Source: Claveliimonas ammoniilytica (GTDB lineage Bacteria > Bacillota > Clostridia > Lachnospirales > Lachnospiraceae). From it: DNA of 64,000 bases. The position numbers were made by a program, and so were the translations under genes. Position 1 is the first letter of the stretch. Every line of letters starts with the position of its first letter. The DNA lies in contig NZ_JAOQJV010000007.1 of assembly GCF_025567415.1 (NCBI RefSeq), positions 1-64,000 on the forward strand. Reading direction: 5' to 3'. The notes below the pieces were generated by a model. The model ran no database searches and was not told the origin of the DNA. It was given only the letters and a program-made list of their open reading frames with translations. Below, piece after piece: positions 34,041-42,691 of the stretch.

Positions 34041-35483
34041 TTAATTTAATCCAAACACATAGCTGACAATAGCAAAATATACACTGATTGTACTGATATC
34101 AACCAGGGTAGAGATCAGTGGCGTCGCCATGATCGCAGGATCAAGTCCTACTTTTTTTGCTACCAGCGGCAGCGTACATCCAACCACTTTTGCGATGATA
34201 ACCGTACATGCCATGGTAAGTCCGATGGTAAGTGCCATCAGCGCATCCCCCTGTCCCATGATCATGATACGGATGCCATTGACCGTAGCAAGTATCAGAC
34301 TGATGCATACCGCCACCCGCACTTCTTTCCAAATTACTTTAAACAGATCCCGAAATTCGATCTCTCCCACTGCCAGACCACGTATCACCAGCGTCGAACT
34401 CTGAGAACCACAGTTACCACCTGTACCGGTTAACATCGGCACAAAACCTGCGATCTGAGGCATCATAGCAAGGGCAGCTTCATAACTGTTCATGATCATT
34501 TGCGTCACTGTTGCAGAAAGCATCAGAAACAACAGCCATGGGATACGACTCTTCACATGCTCAAAAATTGTCATCCCAAAATATGAATCATCATCCGGAT
34601 TAATACCGGCCATCCTGCTGATATCTTCCGTTTCCTCATCCTGCAATACCAGCATGGCATCATCTACCGTAACAATACCAACCATACACATCTCGTGATC
34701 CACGATCGGCAATGCGATCAATCCGTACTTAGTGATCGTTCTTGCCACATCCTCCTGATCATCTGTTGTTCTTGCATACAGCATATTCGTGTCCATGATT
34801 TCCTCGATCAGTCTGGCTTCTCCGGTAGTCAGAAGATCCTTGATATCCACCACGCCGATCAACTTTCTCTTTTCTGTTACATAACAGGTATAGATCGTCT
34901 CGCGGTTCAGTCCCACCTGACGGATTTTTAGGATCGCATCTTCTACCGTCATATCCTGTGATAGTGCAATATAGTCTACGTTCATGATACTTCCTGCACT
35001 GTCTTCCGGATACTGCAAAAGCTGATTAATCTGCTTCCGCTTTTCTTCATCCGTAGCCATGAGGAGTCGGTCAACCACATTGGCAGGCATCTCTTCCAGC
35101 ACATCTACTGTATCGTCCAGATACATCTCTTCCATAACTTCCTCAAGCTCCGAATCTGTCAGAGCATTGATCAGTATCTCTCTCTGGTCACTGTCCATAT
35201 AGGAAAATGTCTCAGCCGCCTCTTCCTTCTCCAGCAGGCGAAAAATCAGCACCAGCCACTTTTCATCTACTTCCCGCAAAATCTCAGCAAGGTCTACGGG
35301 ATACATATTGTTCTTTAATTCTTCCTTTAATTCTTTGAACTGATGCTCATTGATCATTTCTTCAATTCGTTCGATCGTCAGTTCTTCTCTCTCTTCTGGA
35401 ATGTCATGATCAAATTCACTGGTCGCGACAGCATGTCCCCAGTCTTCCGCATTTAACTGCTCCGGATCGTGTCTCTCTCCCAT
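34041..35483 (-). CDS. mgtE: MgtE-family magnesium transporter
   Basis: 480 residues in normal MgtE order: an acidic N-terminal helical domain (about 30-165), two CBS domains (about 165-285; MNVDYIAL and MDTNMLYAR start them), and five membrane helices from about 310 to the end, with the TGGNCGSQSSTLVIRGLA motif of the pore. It imports magnesium and is gated by cytoplasmic Mg binding at the N and CBS domains. The first 30 residues are a longer acidic tail than usual. GGAG ribosome site. Confidence 0.95.
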   Translation of the reverse strand: MGERHDPEQLNAEDWGHAVATSEFDHDIPEEREELTIERIEEMINEHQFKELKEELKNNMYPVDLAEILREVDEKWLVLIFRLLEKEEAAETFSYMDSDQREILINALTDSELEEVMEEMYLDDTVDVLEEMPANVVDRLLMATDEEKRKQINQLLQYPEDSAGSIMNVDYIALSQDMTVEDAILKIRQVGLNRETIYTCYVTEKRKLIGVVDIKDLLTTGEARLIEEIMDTNMLYARTTDDQEDVARTITKYGLIALPIVDHEMCMVGIVTVDDAMLVLQDEETEDISRMAGINPDDDSYFGMTIFEHVKSRIPWLLFLMLSATVTQMIMNSYEAALAMMPQIAGFVPMLTGTGGNCGSQSSTLVIRGLAVGEIEFRDLFKVIWKEVRVAVCISLILATVNGIRIMIMGQGDALMALTIGLTMACTVIIAKVVGCTLPLVAKKVGLDPAIMATPLISTLVDISTISVYFAIVSYVFGLN

Positions 35484-35548
35484 GTTCCCACTCCTTTACG
35501 GTTACTCTTTTTTATCATGTTCTGAAATTTTCCAACGATTACCGATAT

Positions 35549-35577
35549 TTGCACTTTTATACTCATTATAGTATAAT
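35549..35577 (+). promoter_or_regulatory. Promoter of tmcAL
   Basis: TTGCAC (35549-35554), 17 bp, TATAAT (35572-35577); the ATG is 34 nt further with GAGGAG between. Confidence 0.7.
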
Positions 35578-35610
35578 CAATTTTAAACGATTATACAAGA
35601 GGAGAATCTT

Positions 35611-36852
35611 ATGAAAACCGTCGGATTAATCACAGAATACAATCCATTTCACAACGGACATGCCTATCATATCGAAAAAGCAAAAATGCTGACCGGTGCC
35701 GACCGTGTGATTGTCGTTATGAGCGGCGACTTCGTACAACGTGGTGCTCCTGCCGTCATGCCCAAACACCTTCGCGCCGAAAGTGCGCTTCTATCCGGTG
35801 CCTCTCTCATCCTAGAACTTCCGGTATGTTTTGCTACCGGGAGTGCTGAATATTTTGCACAGGGTTCCATCTCTCTGCTTAACCGGTTGGGATGCATAGA
35901 TTCCATCTGTTTCGGCAGCGAATGCGGTGACCTCCATCTGTTAAAAGAAATCGCGCAGATTCTTGCTGACGAACCTATAGAGTATCAAACTGCTTTAAGA
36001 CAGGCTTTAAAAGACGGCGCATCCTTCCCGGCGGCAAGACAGAAGGCACTTAATATTTATTCTGATAAATATTCTGAGATTCTCGCCTTGCCAAACAATA
36101 TCCTGGGTATCGAATATTTAAAAGCATTGGCAAAACTTCACAGCAAAATGGAACCATTTACCATAAAACGGATTGGTGCCGGTTATCATGATATGGATAT
36201 CGACGGGCAGTTCAGCTCTGCCACTGCCATCCGTTCTGATATTTACCAGCTTGCTGATGTGAATTCTTCATCCGAAAGCCTTCCCCTGACTCATATTCAA
36301 ACACAAGTACCTTCTTCCTGTCATGAATTGATGAAGAAAAACTATCAGACACGTTATCCGGTAAAGGCTGATGATTTTTCATTACTTTTAAAGGCAAAAC
36401 TATTATCCGAAACGGCGGGCAGTCTCAGTCATTATCTGGACATGAGTCCGGAACTTGCCAACCGTATCCTGCGGCTCCGTAATGATTATCTCAGCTTCGA
36501 GCAGTTTTGTGACCTGTTAAAAACAAAAGAGCTGACCCGAAGCCGGATCAGCCGTTCTTTCATACATGTATTACTCGGAATCACAAATGACTGGTTAACC
36601 GCCATGAAAGCACCAGCCCCTTATGCGAGAATTCTGGGATTCCGTAGGGATCACGCAGATCTCTTGGGAATCTTAAAGCGGACTTCTGACATTCCACTGA
36701 TCACAAGTCCTGCAAGAGCTGTGCTTGCAGATACAGCATACCAGATGCTGGAACTTGATATCTACGCATCCGATCTGTATGAGTCTGTGATCACTGATCT
36801 GTATGGAACACCCTTTCATAATGAATTGACCAAACAGATCATAAAAATCTGA
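35611..36852 (+). CDS. tmcAL: tRNA(Met) cytidine acetate ligase TmcAL
   Basis: 413 residues. The nucleotidyltransferase motif NPFHNGH (His14, His17) opens the protein, followed by VVMSGDFVQRG and GSAEYFAQG segments of the family. TmcAL uses ATP and acetate to acetylate the wobble cytidine of elongator tRNA-Met. It is monocistronic on the plus strand; its stop codon is two bases from the stop of the convergent phosphatase gene, and its likely terminator lies inside that gene at 36944-36975. Confidence 0.92.
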   Translation: MKTVGLITEYNPFHNGHAYHIEKAKMLTGADRVIVVMSGDFVQRGAPAVMPKHLRAESALLSGASLILELPVCFATGSAEYFAQGSISLLNRLGCIDSICFGSECGDLHLLKEIAQILADEPIEYQTALRQALKDGASFPAARQKALNIYSDKYSEILALPNNILGIEYLKALAKLHSKMEPFTIKRIGAGYHDMDIDGQFSSATAIRSDIYQLADVNSSSESLPLTHIQTQVPSSCHELMKKNYQTRYPVKADDFSLLLKAKLLSETAGSLSHYLDMSPELANRILRLRNDYLSFEQFCDLLKTKELTRSRISRSFIHVLLGITNDWLTAMKAPAPYARILGFRRDHADLLGILKRTSDIPLITSPARAVLADTAYQMLELDIYASDLYESVITDLYGTPFHNELTKQIIKI

Positions 36853-36854
36853 GA

Positions 36855-37469
36855 TTAATAATAAATCCTGTCTTCTGCCAGAATAACCGGCACTCCGTCT
36901 CTTACATCAAGGATTGTCACACCACAGTTATGACTGCATCCATCTCCCCAGAAATTTTCTTTGGGGAGTTTTTTTATATTTGCGATCATAGATGCAAGTG
37001 CTCCACCATGTGTAGACACCAGAATTGTATGGTTCTGATATTCCTTTTTATGACAAATTTCCTGAAGAAACTCTCCTGTTCTCTCTTCCAGATGTTCTAA
37101 TGTCTCTCCGTCATCCGGAGCCTCATATCTGCCAGGCTCTGTGAAAAAGCACTGAAAATCTCTCGGCATCTCCTCATCCCAGGTATCCGGATTCCAGCAA
37201 CGTCCCTCGTATCTGCCAAAAGATATTTCTATCAGACGTTCGTCAGTAATGATCGGTATATCTCTTCCTTCCAGGATAATCTCTGCTGTCTCTCTGGCTC
37301 TGGACAGCGGACTGCACAGACACAGATCAAACGGCACCTCTGCAAGTCCCTCTCTCGTCTTTCTCGCCAGTTCTCTTCCGTATTCATTCAACGGAATATC
37401 GATCTGTCCCTGATTGCGTTTCATTTTATTATAATCGGTCTCTCCATGACGGATCAGATAAAGCTTCAT
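36855..37469 (-). CDS. Histidine phosphatase family protein (phosphoglycerate mutase-like)
   Basis: 204 residues. The RHG motif with catalytic His8 (LIRHGETDYNK) starts the protein; the second catalytic pair appears as ISFGRYEG and the VSTHGG histidine near 152. The family covers cofactor-dependent phosphoglycerate mutases and broad phosphatases such as CobC and PhoE; the size and lack of mutase-specific insertions favour a phosphatase. The ATG at 37469 has AGGAGG eight bases upstream; a frame to 37496 adds nine residues. Confidence 0.88.
   Translation of the reverse strand: MKLYLIRHGETDYNKMKRNQGQIDIPLNEYGRELARKTREGLAEVPFDLCLCSPLSRARETAEIILEGRDIPIITDERLIEISFGRYEGRCWNPDTWDEEMPRDFQCFFTEPGRYEAPDDGETLEHLEERTGEFLQEICHKKEYQNHTILVSTHGGALASMIANIKKLPKENFWGDGCSHNCGVTILDVRDGVPVILAEDRIYY
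36944..36975 (+). terminator. Plus-strand terminator inside the opposing phosphatase gene (for tmcAL)
   Basis: CTCCCCA (36944-36950) pairs with TGGGGAG (36962-36968), followed by seven T residues. It lies 92 nt past the tmcAL stop and inside the coding sequence of the convergent gene, where it also encodes part of KKLPKENFWGDG. Confidence 0.7.
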
Positions 37470-37528
37470 CTTCTGTTCCTCCTGTATTTTCTCCATTGGA
37501 ATTTATTATAGCATGTCGAAACACTACT

Positions 37529-37557
37529 TGCATACCGGAACATTTTAAACTAGAATA
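37529..37557 (+). promoter_or_regulatory. Promoter of luxS
   Basis: TTGCAT (37529-37534), 17 bp, TAGAAT (37552-37557); the start codon at 37593 is preceded by AAAGGAG. Confidence 0.65.
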
Positions 37558-37592
37558 AATAAAGAATATTTACACAAAGGAGTAGACCCGTC

Positions 37593-38072
37593 ATGAAAAA
37601 AATCACAAGCTTTACAATAGACCACATTCGTCTGGTACCAGGCGTATATGTATCCAGAGTCGATGCTGTAGCAGGACATCCGGTCACTACATTTGATCTG
37701 AGAATGACCGCACCGAACGACGAACCGGTTATGAATACAGCTGAAATGCATACAATCGAACATCTTGCTGCTACATTTCTCCGCAACCATGAAGAATACA
37801 AAGACAAGACTCTGTATTTCGGGCCTATGGGATGCCGCACCGGATTCTATCTGCTGTTAGCCGGAGAATATACATCCAAGGATATCGTACCTTTGATGAT
37901 TGAGATGTTTACATTCATCCGCGACTTTGAAGGCGAAGTACCTGGTGCCGCTCCAAAGGACTGCGGTAACTATCTGGATATGAACCTCGGCATGGCAAAA
38001 TACCTTGCAAATAAATATCTGGACGAGGTACTGCTGCATATTACTGATGCGCAACTTAATTATCCTGCATAA
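37593..38072 (+). CDS. luxS: S-ribosylhomocysteine lyase LuxS
   Basis: 159 residues. The metal ligands His53 and His57 (MHTIEHL) and Cys124 (PKDCGNY) and the catalytic Cys81 (GPMGCRTGF) are all present. It splits S-ribosylhomocysteine into homocysteine and DPD, the precursor of autoinducer 2, as part of methyl-cycle recycling. Monocistronic, with its own promoter and terminator. Confidence 0.97.
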   Translation: MKKITSFTIDHIRLVPGVYVSRVDAVAGHPVTTFDLRMTAPNDEPVMNTAEMHTIEHLAATFLRNHEEYKDKTLYFGPMGCRTGFYLLLAGEYTSKDIVPLMIEMFTFIRDFEGEVPGAAPKDCGNYLDMNLGMAKYLANKYLDEVLLHITDAQLNYPA

Positions 38073-38081
38073 ATCATATAG

Positions 38082-38124
38082 AAAAAATCATCGGAATGTG
38101 CCTTTTACACTTCCGATGATTTTT
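38082..38124. terminator. Bidirectional terminator between luxS and DUF5662 gene
   Basis: AAAAAATCATCGGAA (38082-38096) pairs with TTCCGATGATTTTT (38111-38124). A and T tracts on both sides let it serve both convergent genes; it abuts the stop codon of the minus-strand gene. Confidence 0.88.
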
Positions 38125-38715
38125 CTATTTCTTTATTAATTTACGGAATAACCGTATCGTTCTCTCTGTTAACGAATTTTCATTGCGAAGTACGGTTCTG
38201 CGTATATACGCACAGGTCGCATCTTCTCCTTCTTCAGCAAGCATTTCCAACAGATGCCGTAATAATGCCGCCGTCTCCGGATGAATCATATTGCCAAGCT
38301 TTGCCGCTCCACGGTCATAATATTCTAACGGATTCCAGTCTTCATAAGCATCTTTCTGATAAGTCTTAGATGCCGATACACGGTCTACAAACATCTCTAC
38401 CACATAACGTGTCGGCATGCGCATACCCACAATTCCTTCTTCTTTATTCAGACTGTAATCAATCCAATATTCGTAATGATGCTTATTGCGTCCCTTATGA
38501 TGAAGCCACGCCGAAGATACTCCGGTTGCTTCCCGTTCTGCATTATTCGGACTACGGTTGCCCTGATAATACTTGCATCCCACCAAAAATTCCGAAGGTG
38601 TATATTTGGACAGGTCATGCATCAGTCCCTGACGGTACAGTCCAACTTTAAAACACCCTTTCATAACCAGTAATTTGTGATGATTAATCGTACGCAAATG
38701 CTCAATAGCTTTCAT
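38125..38715 (-). CDS. DUF5662 family protein
   Basis: 196 residues. I recognise the DUF5662 pattern: HDLSKYTPSEF near 34-44, then a histidine-rich WLHHKGRNKHHYEYW near 70-84, and YFVDRVSASKTY-like text further on. The spaced His/Asp residues look like a metal site of HD-phosphohydrolase style, but no activity is known to me. It is last in a run with the TraX-family gene (24 nt gap), the GH13 homologue and a sugar-binding lipoprotein. Confidence 0.8.
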   Translation of the reverse strand: MKAIEHLRTINHHKLLVMKGCFKVGLYRQGLMHDLSKYTPSEFLVGCKYYQGNRSPNNAEREATGVSSAWLHHKGRNKHHYEYWIDYSLNKEEGIVGMRMPTRYVVEMFVDRVSASKTYQKDAYEDWNPLEYYDRGAAKLGNMIHPETAALLRHLLEMLAEEGEDATCAYIRRTVLRNENSLTERTIRLFRKLIKK

Positions 38716-38739
38716 AGCACATCCCTCTTTTTCGATATG

Positions 38740-39447
38740 TTACCGACCGATGACGATCATTTGTGATATCCCATATAATATCAACAGATGTACAGGATAG
38801 TATAAGTAAAAGAAGTATCCTGTGCTCCGTCCCTTTTTCCCATTATACAATGCAATTGGAAGAATCGCAAATATTCCTGCATACTGGATTGGAATTCCAA
38901 ACAGAAAATTCCATCCGCCGACAAGAACTGGCTGATACCATTTATATTCTCTGGTAAACCAGAAAATCGCGATCAGAAGTACCCCCCATGCTCCGTAATC
39001 TGTATGCAGAAATTCTGCAGCAAACATCGCTACAATGACTACTTCTGCTTTCATCGCGTTCCCCGATGCCTTTACGCAATAATGCAGCATAATCAGACCG
39101 ATCAACAATGTAAAAAACACATTCTGATGTTCAATTGAAAAAATCTGTCCGGACTCTGCAAGGTTAAAGGGAATCTCTGACAACAGTCCGACAACCAGCA
39201 TCCGTTGTATATATCGCTTCAGATCATGGGTATGACTGAATCCTTCTGTTAGGGTAAAACAGAAAATAGGAAACGCCAGCCTGCCAATCCCACGCATCCA
39301 AAATGCCTGTGGAAACAGAATAAATCCCATATGATCTATGGTCATTGTAAGGATTGCAATCATCTTTAAAGCAAAAGAACTCAGACCGATTTTTTGCTGT
39401 ATGTCTTGCCATTCTGTTGTTCTTTGTTCTGCAACCTTCATGTTCAT
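38740..39447 (-). CDS. TraX-family membrane protein
   Basis: 235 residues, seven or eight hydrophobic segments from about residue 25. The start LKMIAILTMTIDHMGFIL with its conserved TMxxDHxG motif and the IGRLAFPIFCFTLTEGF segment define the TraX family. The prototype acetylates F-pilin, and many chromosomal members are presumed O- or N-acyltransferases of the cell surface. Its ATG overlaps the TGA of the GH13 homologue (ATGA), a sign of translational coupling. No conjugation genes are nearby, so a surface glycan role is more likely. Confidence 0.85.
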   Translation of the reverse strand: MNMKVAEQRTTEWQDIQQKIGLSSFALKMIAILTMTIDHMGFILFPQAFWMRGIGRLAFPIFCFTLTEGFSHTHDLKRYIQRMLVVGLLSEIPFNLAESGQIFSIEHQNVFFTLLIGLIMLHYCVKASGNAMKAEVVIVAMFAAEFLHTDYGAWGVLLIAIFWFTREYKWYQPVLVGGWNFLFGIPIQYAGIFAILPIALYNGKKGRSTGYFFYLYYPVHLLILYGISQMIVIGR

Positions 39448-41114
39448 TCCACCTGTCGGCTTATCAGAAGCATAACAGTACGATCTTCCACCTGGATATC
39501 ATGTTGATTATCAAGCAGCAACGGTTCCTTAAGCACACCTTCTTTTGTCGATGCTGCCAGATACCATTTCCTTTTTGATGTCAAAGTCGGTAATGCAAAG
39601 ACGTGCTCTACCCAGTGCATATTATAGATCACAAAACAATCTGACGTACCTTGTGCCTGTCCGGAATAATATACTCCAAGCTGCCTGCTGCTCACTTCAT
39701 TCGGAATCCTCCATGCATGCTCACCATGAAAAGAGATGTCCGGGATTCCACATTTTGCCAGATCAGCCCCCATCAATGGTTCTGCCTGAGTAAGTACCGG
39801 CTGTGCCTTTCTGAAGCTGATCAGGTCTTTTACAAGTTCTGTAAGCCAGCCATATTGTTTCGCACGACTCCAATTCACCCATCCGGTTACATTATCCTGG
39901 CAATAGACATTATTATTGCCCTTCTGGCTGTTTGCAAATTCATCACCTGCAAGAATACATGGCGTTCCCTGTGCCGAGAACAGCAGCAGGAGTGCATTGG
40001 TCATCTGCTTCTTTCTCAGCCCCATAACTGCTTTCTTTCTGCTTGGACCCTCAGCTCCACAGTTCCAGCTGTAATTGTATTCCGGACCATCCTGATTATT
40101 CTCGCCATTCTCCTCATTATGCTTGCGGTCATAAGACACCAGATCATTCAATGTAAAACCATTCTGGTTAGTAATATAGTTATAAATGTGTTCCGTATGA
40201 TGATTGACCCAATACATTACATCATTCACCATACCCTCGTCTCCTTTCAGGAAACGACGCATGATATTCTGATAATCATTCAAATGTATCAGAATCTTCG
40301 TCCGACTGAGGATTGGATCCTTCGCAATCTCTTCCGCAGAGAAGAATACCGGATTCACAATAAAGCCATCCACATGGTACTCCATGCGATAATATCTCAG
40401 GCACTCTTCCATCAGCTGTCTGCCGGCTGATGCGTCAAATGGCATTTCGAGAATCACCTCAATTCCTGCTTTATGGCAGGCTTTGATCATATCTTTTAAT
40501 TCGGTTACAGGATGCTCTCCTGCCGCATAACTGCTTTTAGGTGCAAAAAAGTACCCAGGACCATATCCCCAGTAGTTCACACCATTCTTACCACCGTTAT
40601 CAAATTCATACACCGGCATACAGTGAATCTGATTAATCCCAAGTCCTGCCAGATACGGTATTTTTTCAACCAATCCTGCAAATGTTCCCTTATGGCGTAC
40701 TCCTGATGCACTTTGTCTGGTAAAACCTTTAACATGCAGACTATATGCGATCACCTCATGCTGAGGAAGCATGAGCGGCGCATCCTTTTCCCAATCATAA
40801 GACTCCTGAACAACCACTCCTCGTCTCTGGCCTTTCATCACAGATACTTCCCTGACATAAGGATCCAGATACTCTTCACCATCTATTCGATACAGGTATT
40901 CTACGTCTCCGCCCAGACCTTCTACTGCCACAAACCGCACATTACCAATCAATGGTTCCTGTTCAAGTTCACAGACGGAAAATGGCTCGGTATATCCTTT
41001 TTTATATAAGCACAGTTCGCAGACACTGTCCGGGTCAGCCGCAACTGAAAAATTAATCTTTTCTTCTGAAATTGTCACTCCAAGAGGTAATGCAGCTCCC
41101 CGCACATGCTTCAT
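39444..41114 (-). CDS. Catalytically degenerate GH13 debranching-enzyme homologue (GlgX/isoamylase-like pseudoenzyme)
   Basis: 556 residues. An N-terminal CBM48-like domain (1-100) precedes a GH13 barrel that aligns with GlgX-type debranching enzymes (YWGYGPGYFFAPKSSY, RRFLKGDEGMV, NGFTLNDLVSY, SWNCGAEGP, GTPCILAGDEF). All catalytic residues are replaced: nucleophile Asp is Asn254 (GFIVNPV for GFRFDLA), acid/base Glu is His277 (TKILIH for TKLIAE), stabiliser Asp is Asn318 and its His is Gln317 (NQNGF for CHDGF). Region I is EMPFDA, and about 50 residues between regions I and II are missing. The frame is intact, so it is probably a selected glycan-binding protein, not decay. Confidence 0.85.
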   Translation of the reverse strand: MKHVRGAALPLGVTISEEKINFSVAADPDSVCELCLYKKGYTEPFSVCELEQEPLIGNVRFVAVEGLGGDVEYLYRIDGEEYLDPYVREVSVMKGQRRGVVVQESYDWEKDAPLMLPQHEVIAYSLHVKGFTRQSASGVRHKGTFAGLVEKIPYLAGLGINQIHCMPVYEFDNGGKNGVNYWGYGPGYFFAPKSSYAAGEHPVTELKDMIKACHKAGIEVILEMPFDASAGRQLMEECLRYYRMEYHVDGFIVNPVFFSAEEIAKDPILSRTKILIHLNDYQNIMRRFLKGDEGMVNDVMYWVNHHTEHIYNYITNQNGFTLNDLVSYDRKHNEENGENNQDGPEYNYSWNCGAEGPSRKKAVMGLRKKQMTNALLLLFSAQGTPCILAGDEFANSQKGNNNVYCQDNVTGWVNWSRAKQYGWLTELVKDLISFRKAQPVLTQAEPLMGADLAKCGIPDISFHGEHAWRIPNEVSSRQLGVYYSGQAQGTSDCFVIYNMHWVEHVFALPTLTSKRKWYLAASTKEGVLKEPLLLDNQHDIQVEDRTVMLLISRQVE

Positions 41115-41162
41115 AATCTTTTCTCCCTGTTTTCTCTGATTATCTGGTGTATCTTTCTGCTG

Positions 41163-42188
41163 TTACTGCCATCCATCAACACCGTACATTTCTACATTAT
41201 CACTGTTGATCATATATACTTCTTCATAAGTCTCTGGTTCGTACTCATTATCTTTCAGAATTGCCAATGCAATCTTCGCAGCATCCTTACCCATGTGAAT
41301 CGGAGACTGTGCCACTGTTCCTGCCACAACACTGTCTTTTTTCACCAGTTCCTTCTTAATATCCGGCGATCCATCGATTCCATAGACAATGATATCTTTT
41401 CGTTCTGCCAGGTTCAATGCTGTGATCGCACCTACTGCAATCTGATCATTACCACACATAATAGCGGTAATCTCCGGATGAGCATCCAGCATCTCTTTTG
41501 TCTCATCAAGTGCTTTCTGGAACTGTCCGTCTGCATCCGCTCTGTCCACAATCTCAAAGCCTACTTCTGCTGATGAGAGCGCTTTTTCAAATCCGGTAAT
41601 ACGGTCATTGACAGAATTCATCGTCGTGCTTTCAAGGATAAGAACGTTACCTCCATCCGGACATCTCTCAATCAGATCCTTCCCGCACAGATACCCGGCT
41701 GCCTGATTATCAGATCCTACATAAGCATCTACATATTCACTTTCCTTTACCTGTGTATCTACATTAATAATCTTCACACCGGCATCCTTCAATGCCCGAA
41801 GTGATGTACTGATTTTTTCCCAGTCAACCGGGCTCAGGAATATAGCATCAATGCCCTCATCAATCATCTCCTGAATCTGCTGGTTCTGAAGATCAGGATC
41901 ACTTCCCGGATCCTTCGTGATCATCCGATAATCTTCATCTCCAAGTCCTTCTTTTACAGCACTTTCCAAAGTGATAAAATACGGATTCTGCATATCGATG
42001 CCACTGAAGCCAAACTTATATTTGACTTCTTCCTCTTCAGATGTATCCTCTTCTCCCTCTGCATCTGTCTCTGTATTCTCATTTGCTGTTGCATTATCTT
42101 CCGGTGTACCTACTGACTTTTTGCATGCTGCAAGAACAACCAGGCACGCAGCCAGTACGATAATCACGCTCCATGTTCTTTTTTTCAT
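41163..42188 (-). CDS. Sugar-type periplasmic binding lipoprotein (RbsB/peripla_BP_4 family)
   Basis: 341 residues. A signal peptide ends in the lipobox LAAC (Cys21), followed by an acidic, low-complexity linker (about 25-55) and a two-lobed type I binding fold (FGFSGIDMQNPYF ... INVDTQVKES ... GTVAQSPIHMGK). It should bind a monosaccharide or similar ligand outside the membrane. No ABC permease or ATPase gene lies beside it; instead it is followed 48 nt later by the GH13 homologue, so a sensory or orphan role is possible. Confidence 0.88.
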   Translation of the reverse strand: MKKRTWSVIIVLAACLVVLAACKKSVGTPEDNATANENTETDAEGEEDTSEEEEVKYKFGFSGIDMQNPYFITLESAVKEGLGDEDYRMITKDPGSDPDLQNQQIQEMIDEGIDAIFLSPVDWEKISTSLRALKDAGVKIINVDTQVKESEYVDAYVGSDNQAAGYLCGKDLIERCPDGGNVLILESTTMNSVNDRITGFEKALSSAEVGFEIVDRADADGQFQKALDETKEMLDAHPEITAIMCGNDQIAVGAITALNLAERKDIIVYGIDGSPDIKKELVKKDSVVAGTVAQSPIHMGKDAAKIALAILKDNEYEPETYEEVYMINSDNVEMYGVDGWQ

Positions 42189-42203
42189 TCTTTCTTCCTC
42201 CTA

Positions 42204-42264
42204 ATGTATAACGCTTTAGATATACATGCCTTTTTATTTTACAACATTTCTTTCTACATTTCCA
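42204..42264 (-). promoter_or_regulatory. Promoter and inverted-repeat operator candidate of the binding-protein operon
   Basis: TGGAAA (42259-42264), 17 bp, TAAAAT (42236-42241). Between it and the ribosome site lies ATGTATA-ACGCTTTAGA-TATACAT (42204-42227), a perfect 7-bp inverted repeat with 10-bp spacer just downstream of the expected start of transcription, placed like a repressor site. Confidence 0.5.
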
Positions 42265-42385
42265 GTAGAACATCGTTTCTACCAGTCTAACAGATTGCAA
42301 ACAGATTACAGCGCTCACAGCTTGCTTTTTTGCAGGCTCTCTGTTAAAGTTAAATCATCATAATAATACAAAAAGGAGATTCAGT

Positions 42386-42691
42386 ATGGATGAATTTTTC
42401 AATCAGCCAGATGATCTTGGTACTGTCACCCTGACTCTGGATAATGACGAAGAACTGGAATGCGATATCATCACTTTCTTCACTGCCGGTGACAATGAAT
42501 ATGTCGCACTGGCACCGCAGGGTGATGAGTTCGACGGCATCGTATATCTTTATCGCTACATCGAACATGATGGCGAAGAAGAGCCGGAGCTCATAACGAT
42601 CGAAAGCGATGAAGAATATGAAATTGCATCTGATGGGTTTGACGAATGGTTAGATAACCTGGAATTCGAAGAATTACCGACTGTGGAGTAA
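42386..42691 (+). CDS. DUF1292 domain-containing small acidic protein
   Basis: 101 residues, very acidic (many Glu/Asp, few Lys). DUF1292 covers about 10-90 (TVTLTLDNDEELECDIITFF ... YVALAP). Function is unknown in the family; it is common in Firmicutes, often near yrzL/ruvX-type genes. Monocistronic here with AAAGGAG site. Its last 18 bases overlap the 3' end of the convergent helicase gene, and its terminator lies within that gene. Confidence 0.88.
   Translation: MDEFFNQPDDLGTVTLTLDNDEELECDIITFFTAGDNEYVALAPQGDEFDGIVYLYRYIEHDGEEEPELITIESDEEYEIASDGFDEWLDNLEFEELPTVE

Noticed and set aside
38740..39447. TraX-family gene as a sign of a conjugative element
   Set aside because: No relaxase, coupling protein or type IV secretion genes are present; chromosomal TraX-family proteins are common in Firmicutes.
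42204..42227. CcpA cre site at the binding-protein operon
   Set aside because: The AAAGCGTT core looked similar, but flanking consensus positions do not match; the 7-bp inverted repeat is a better description.
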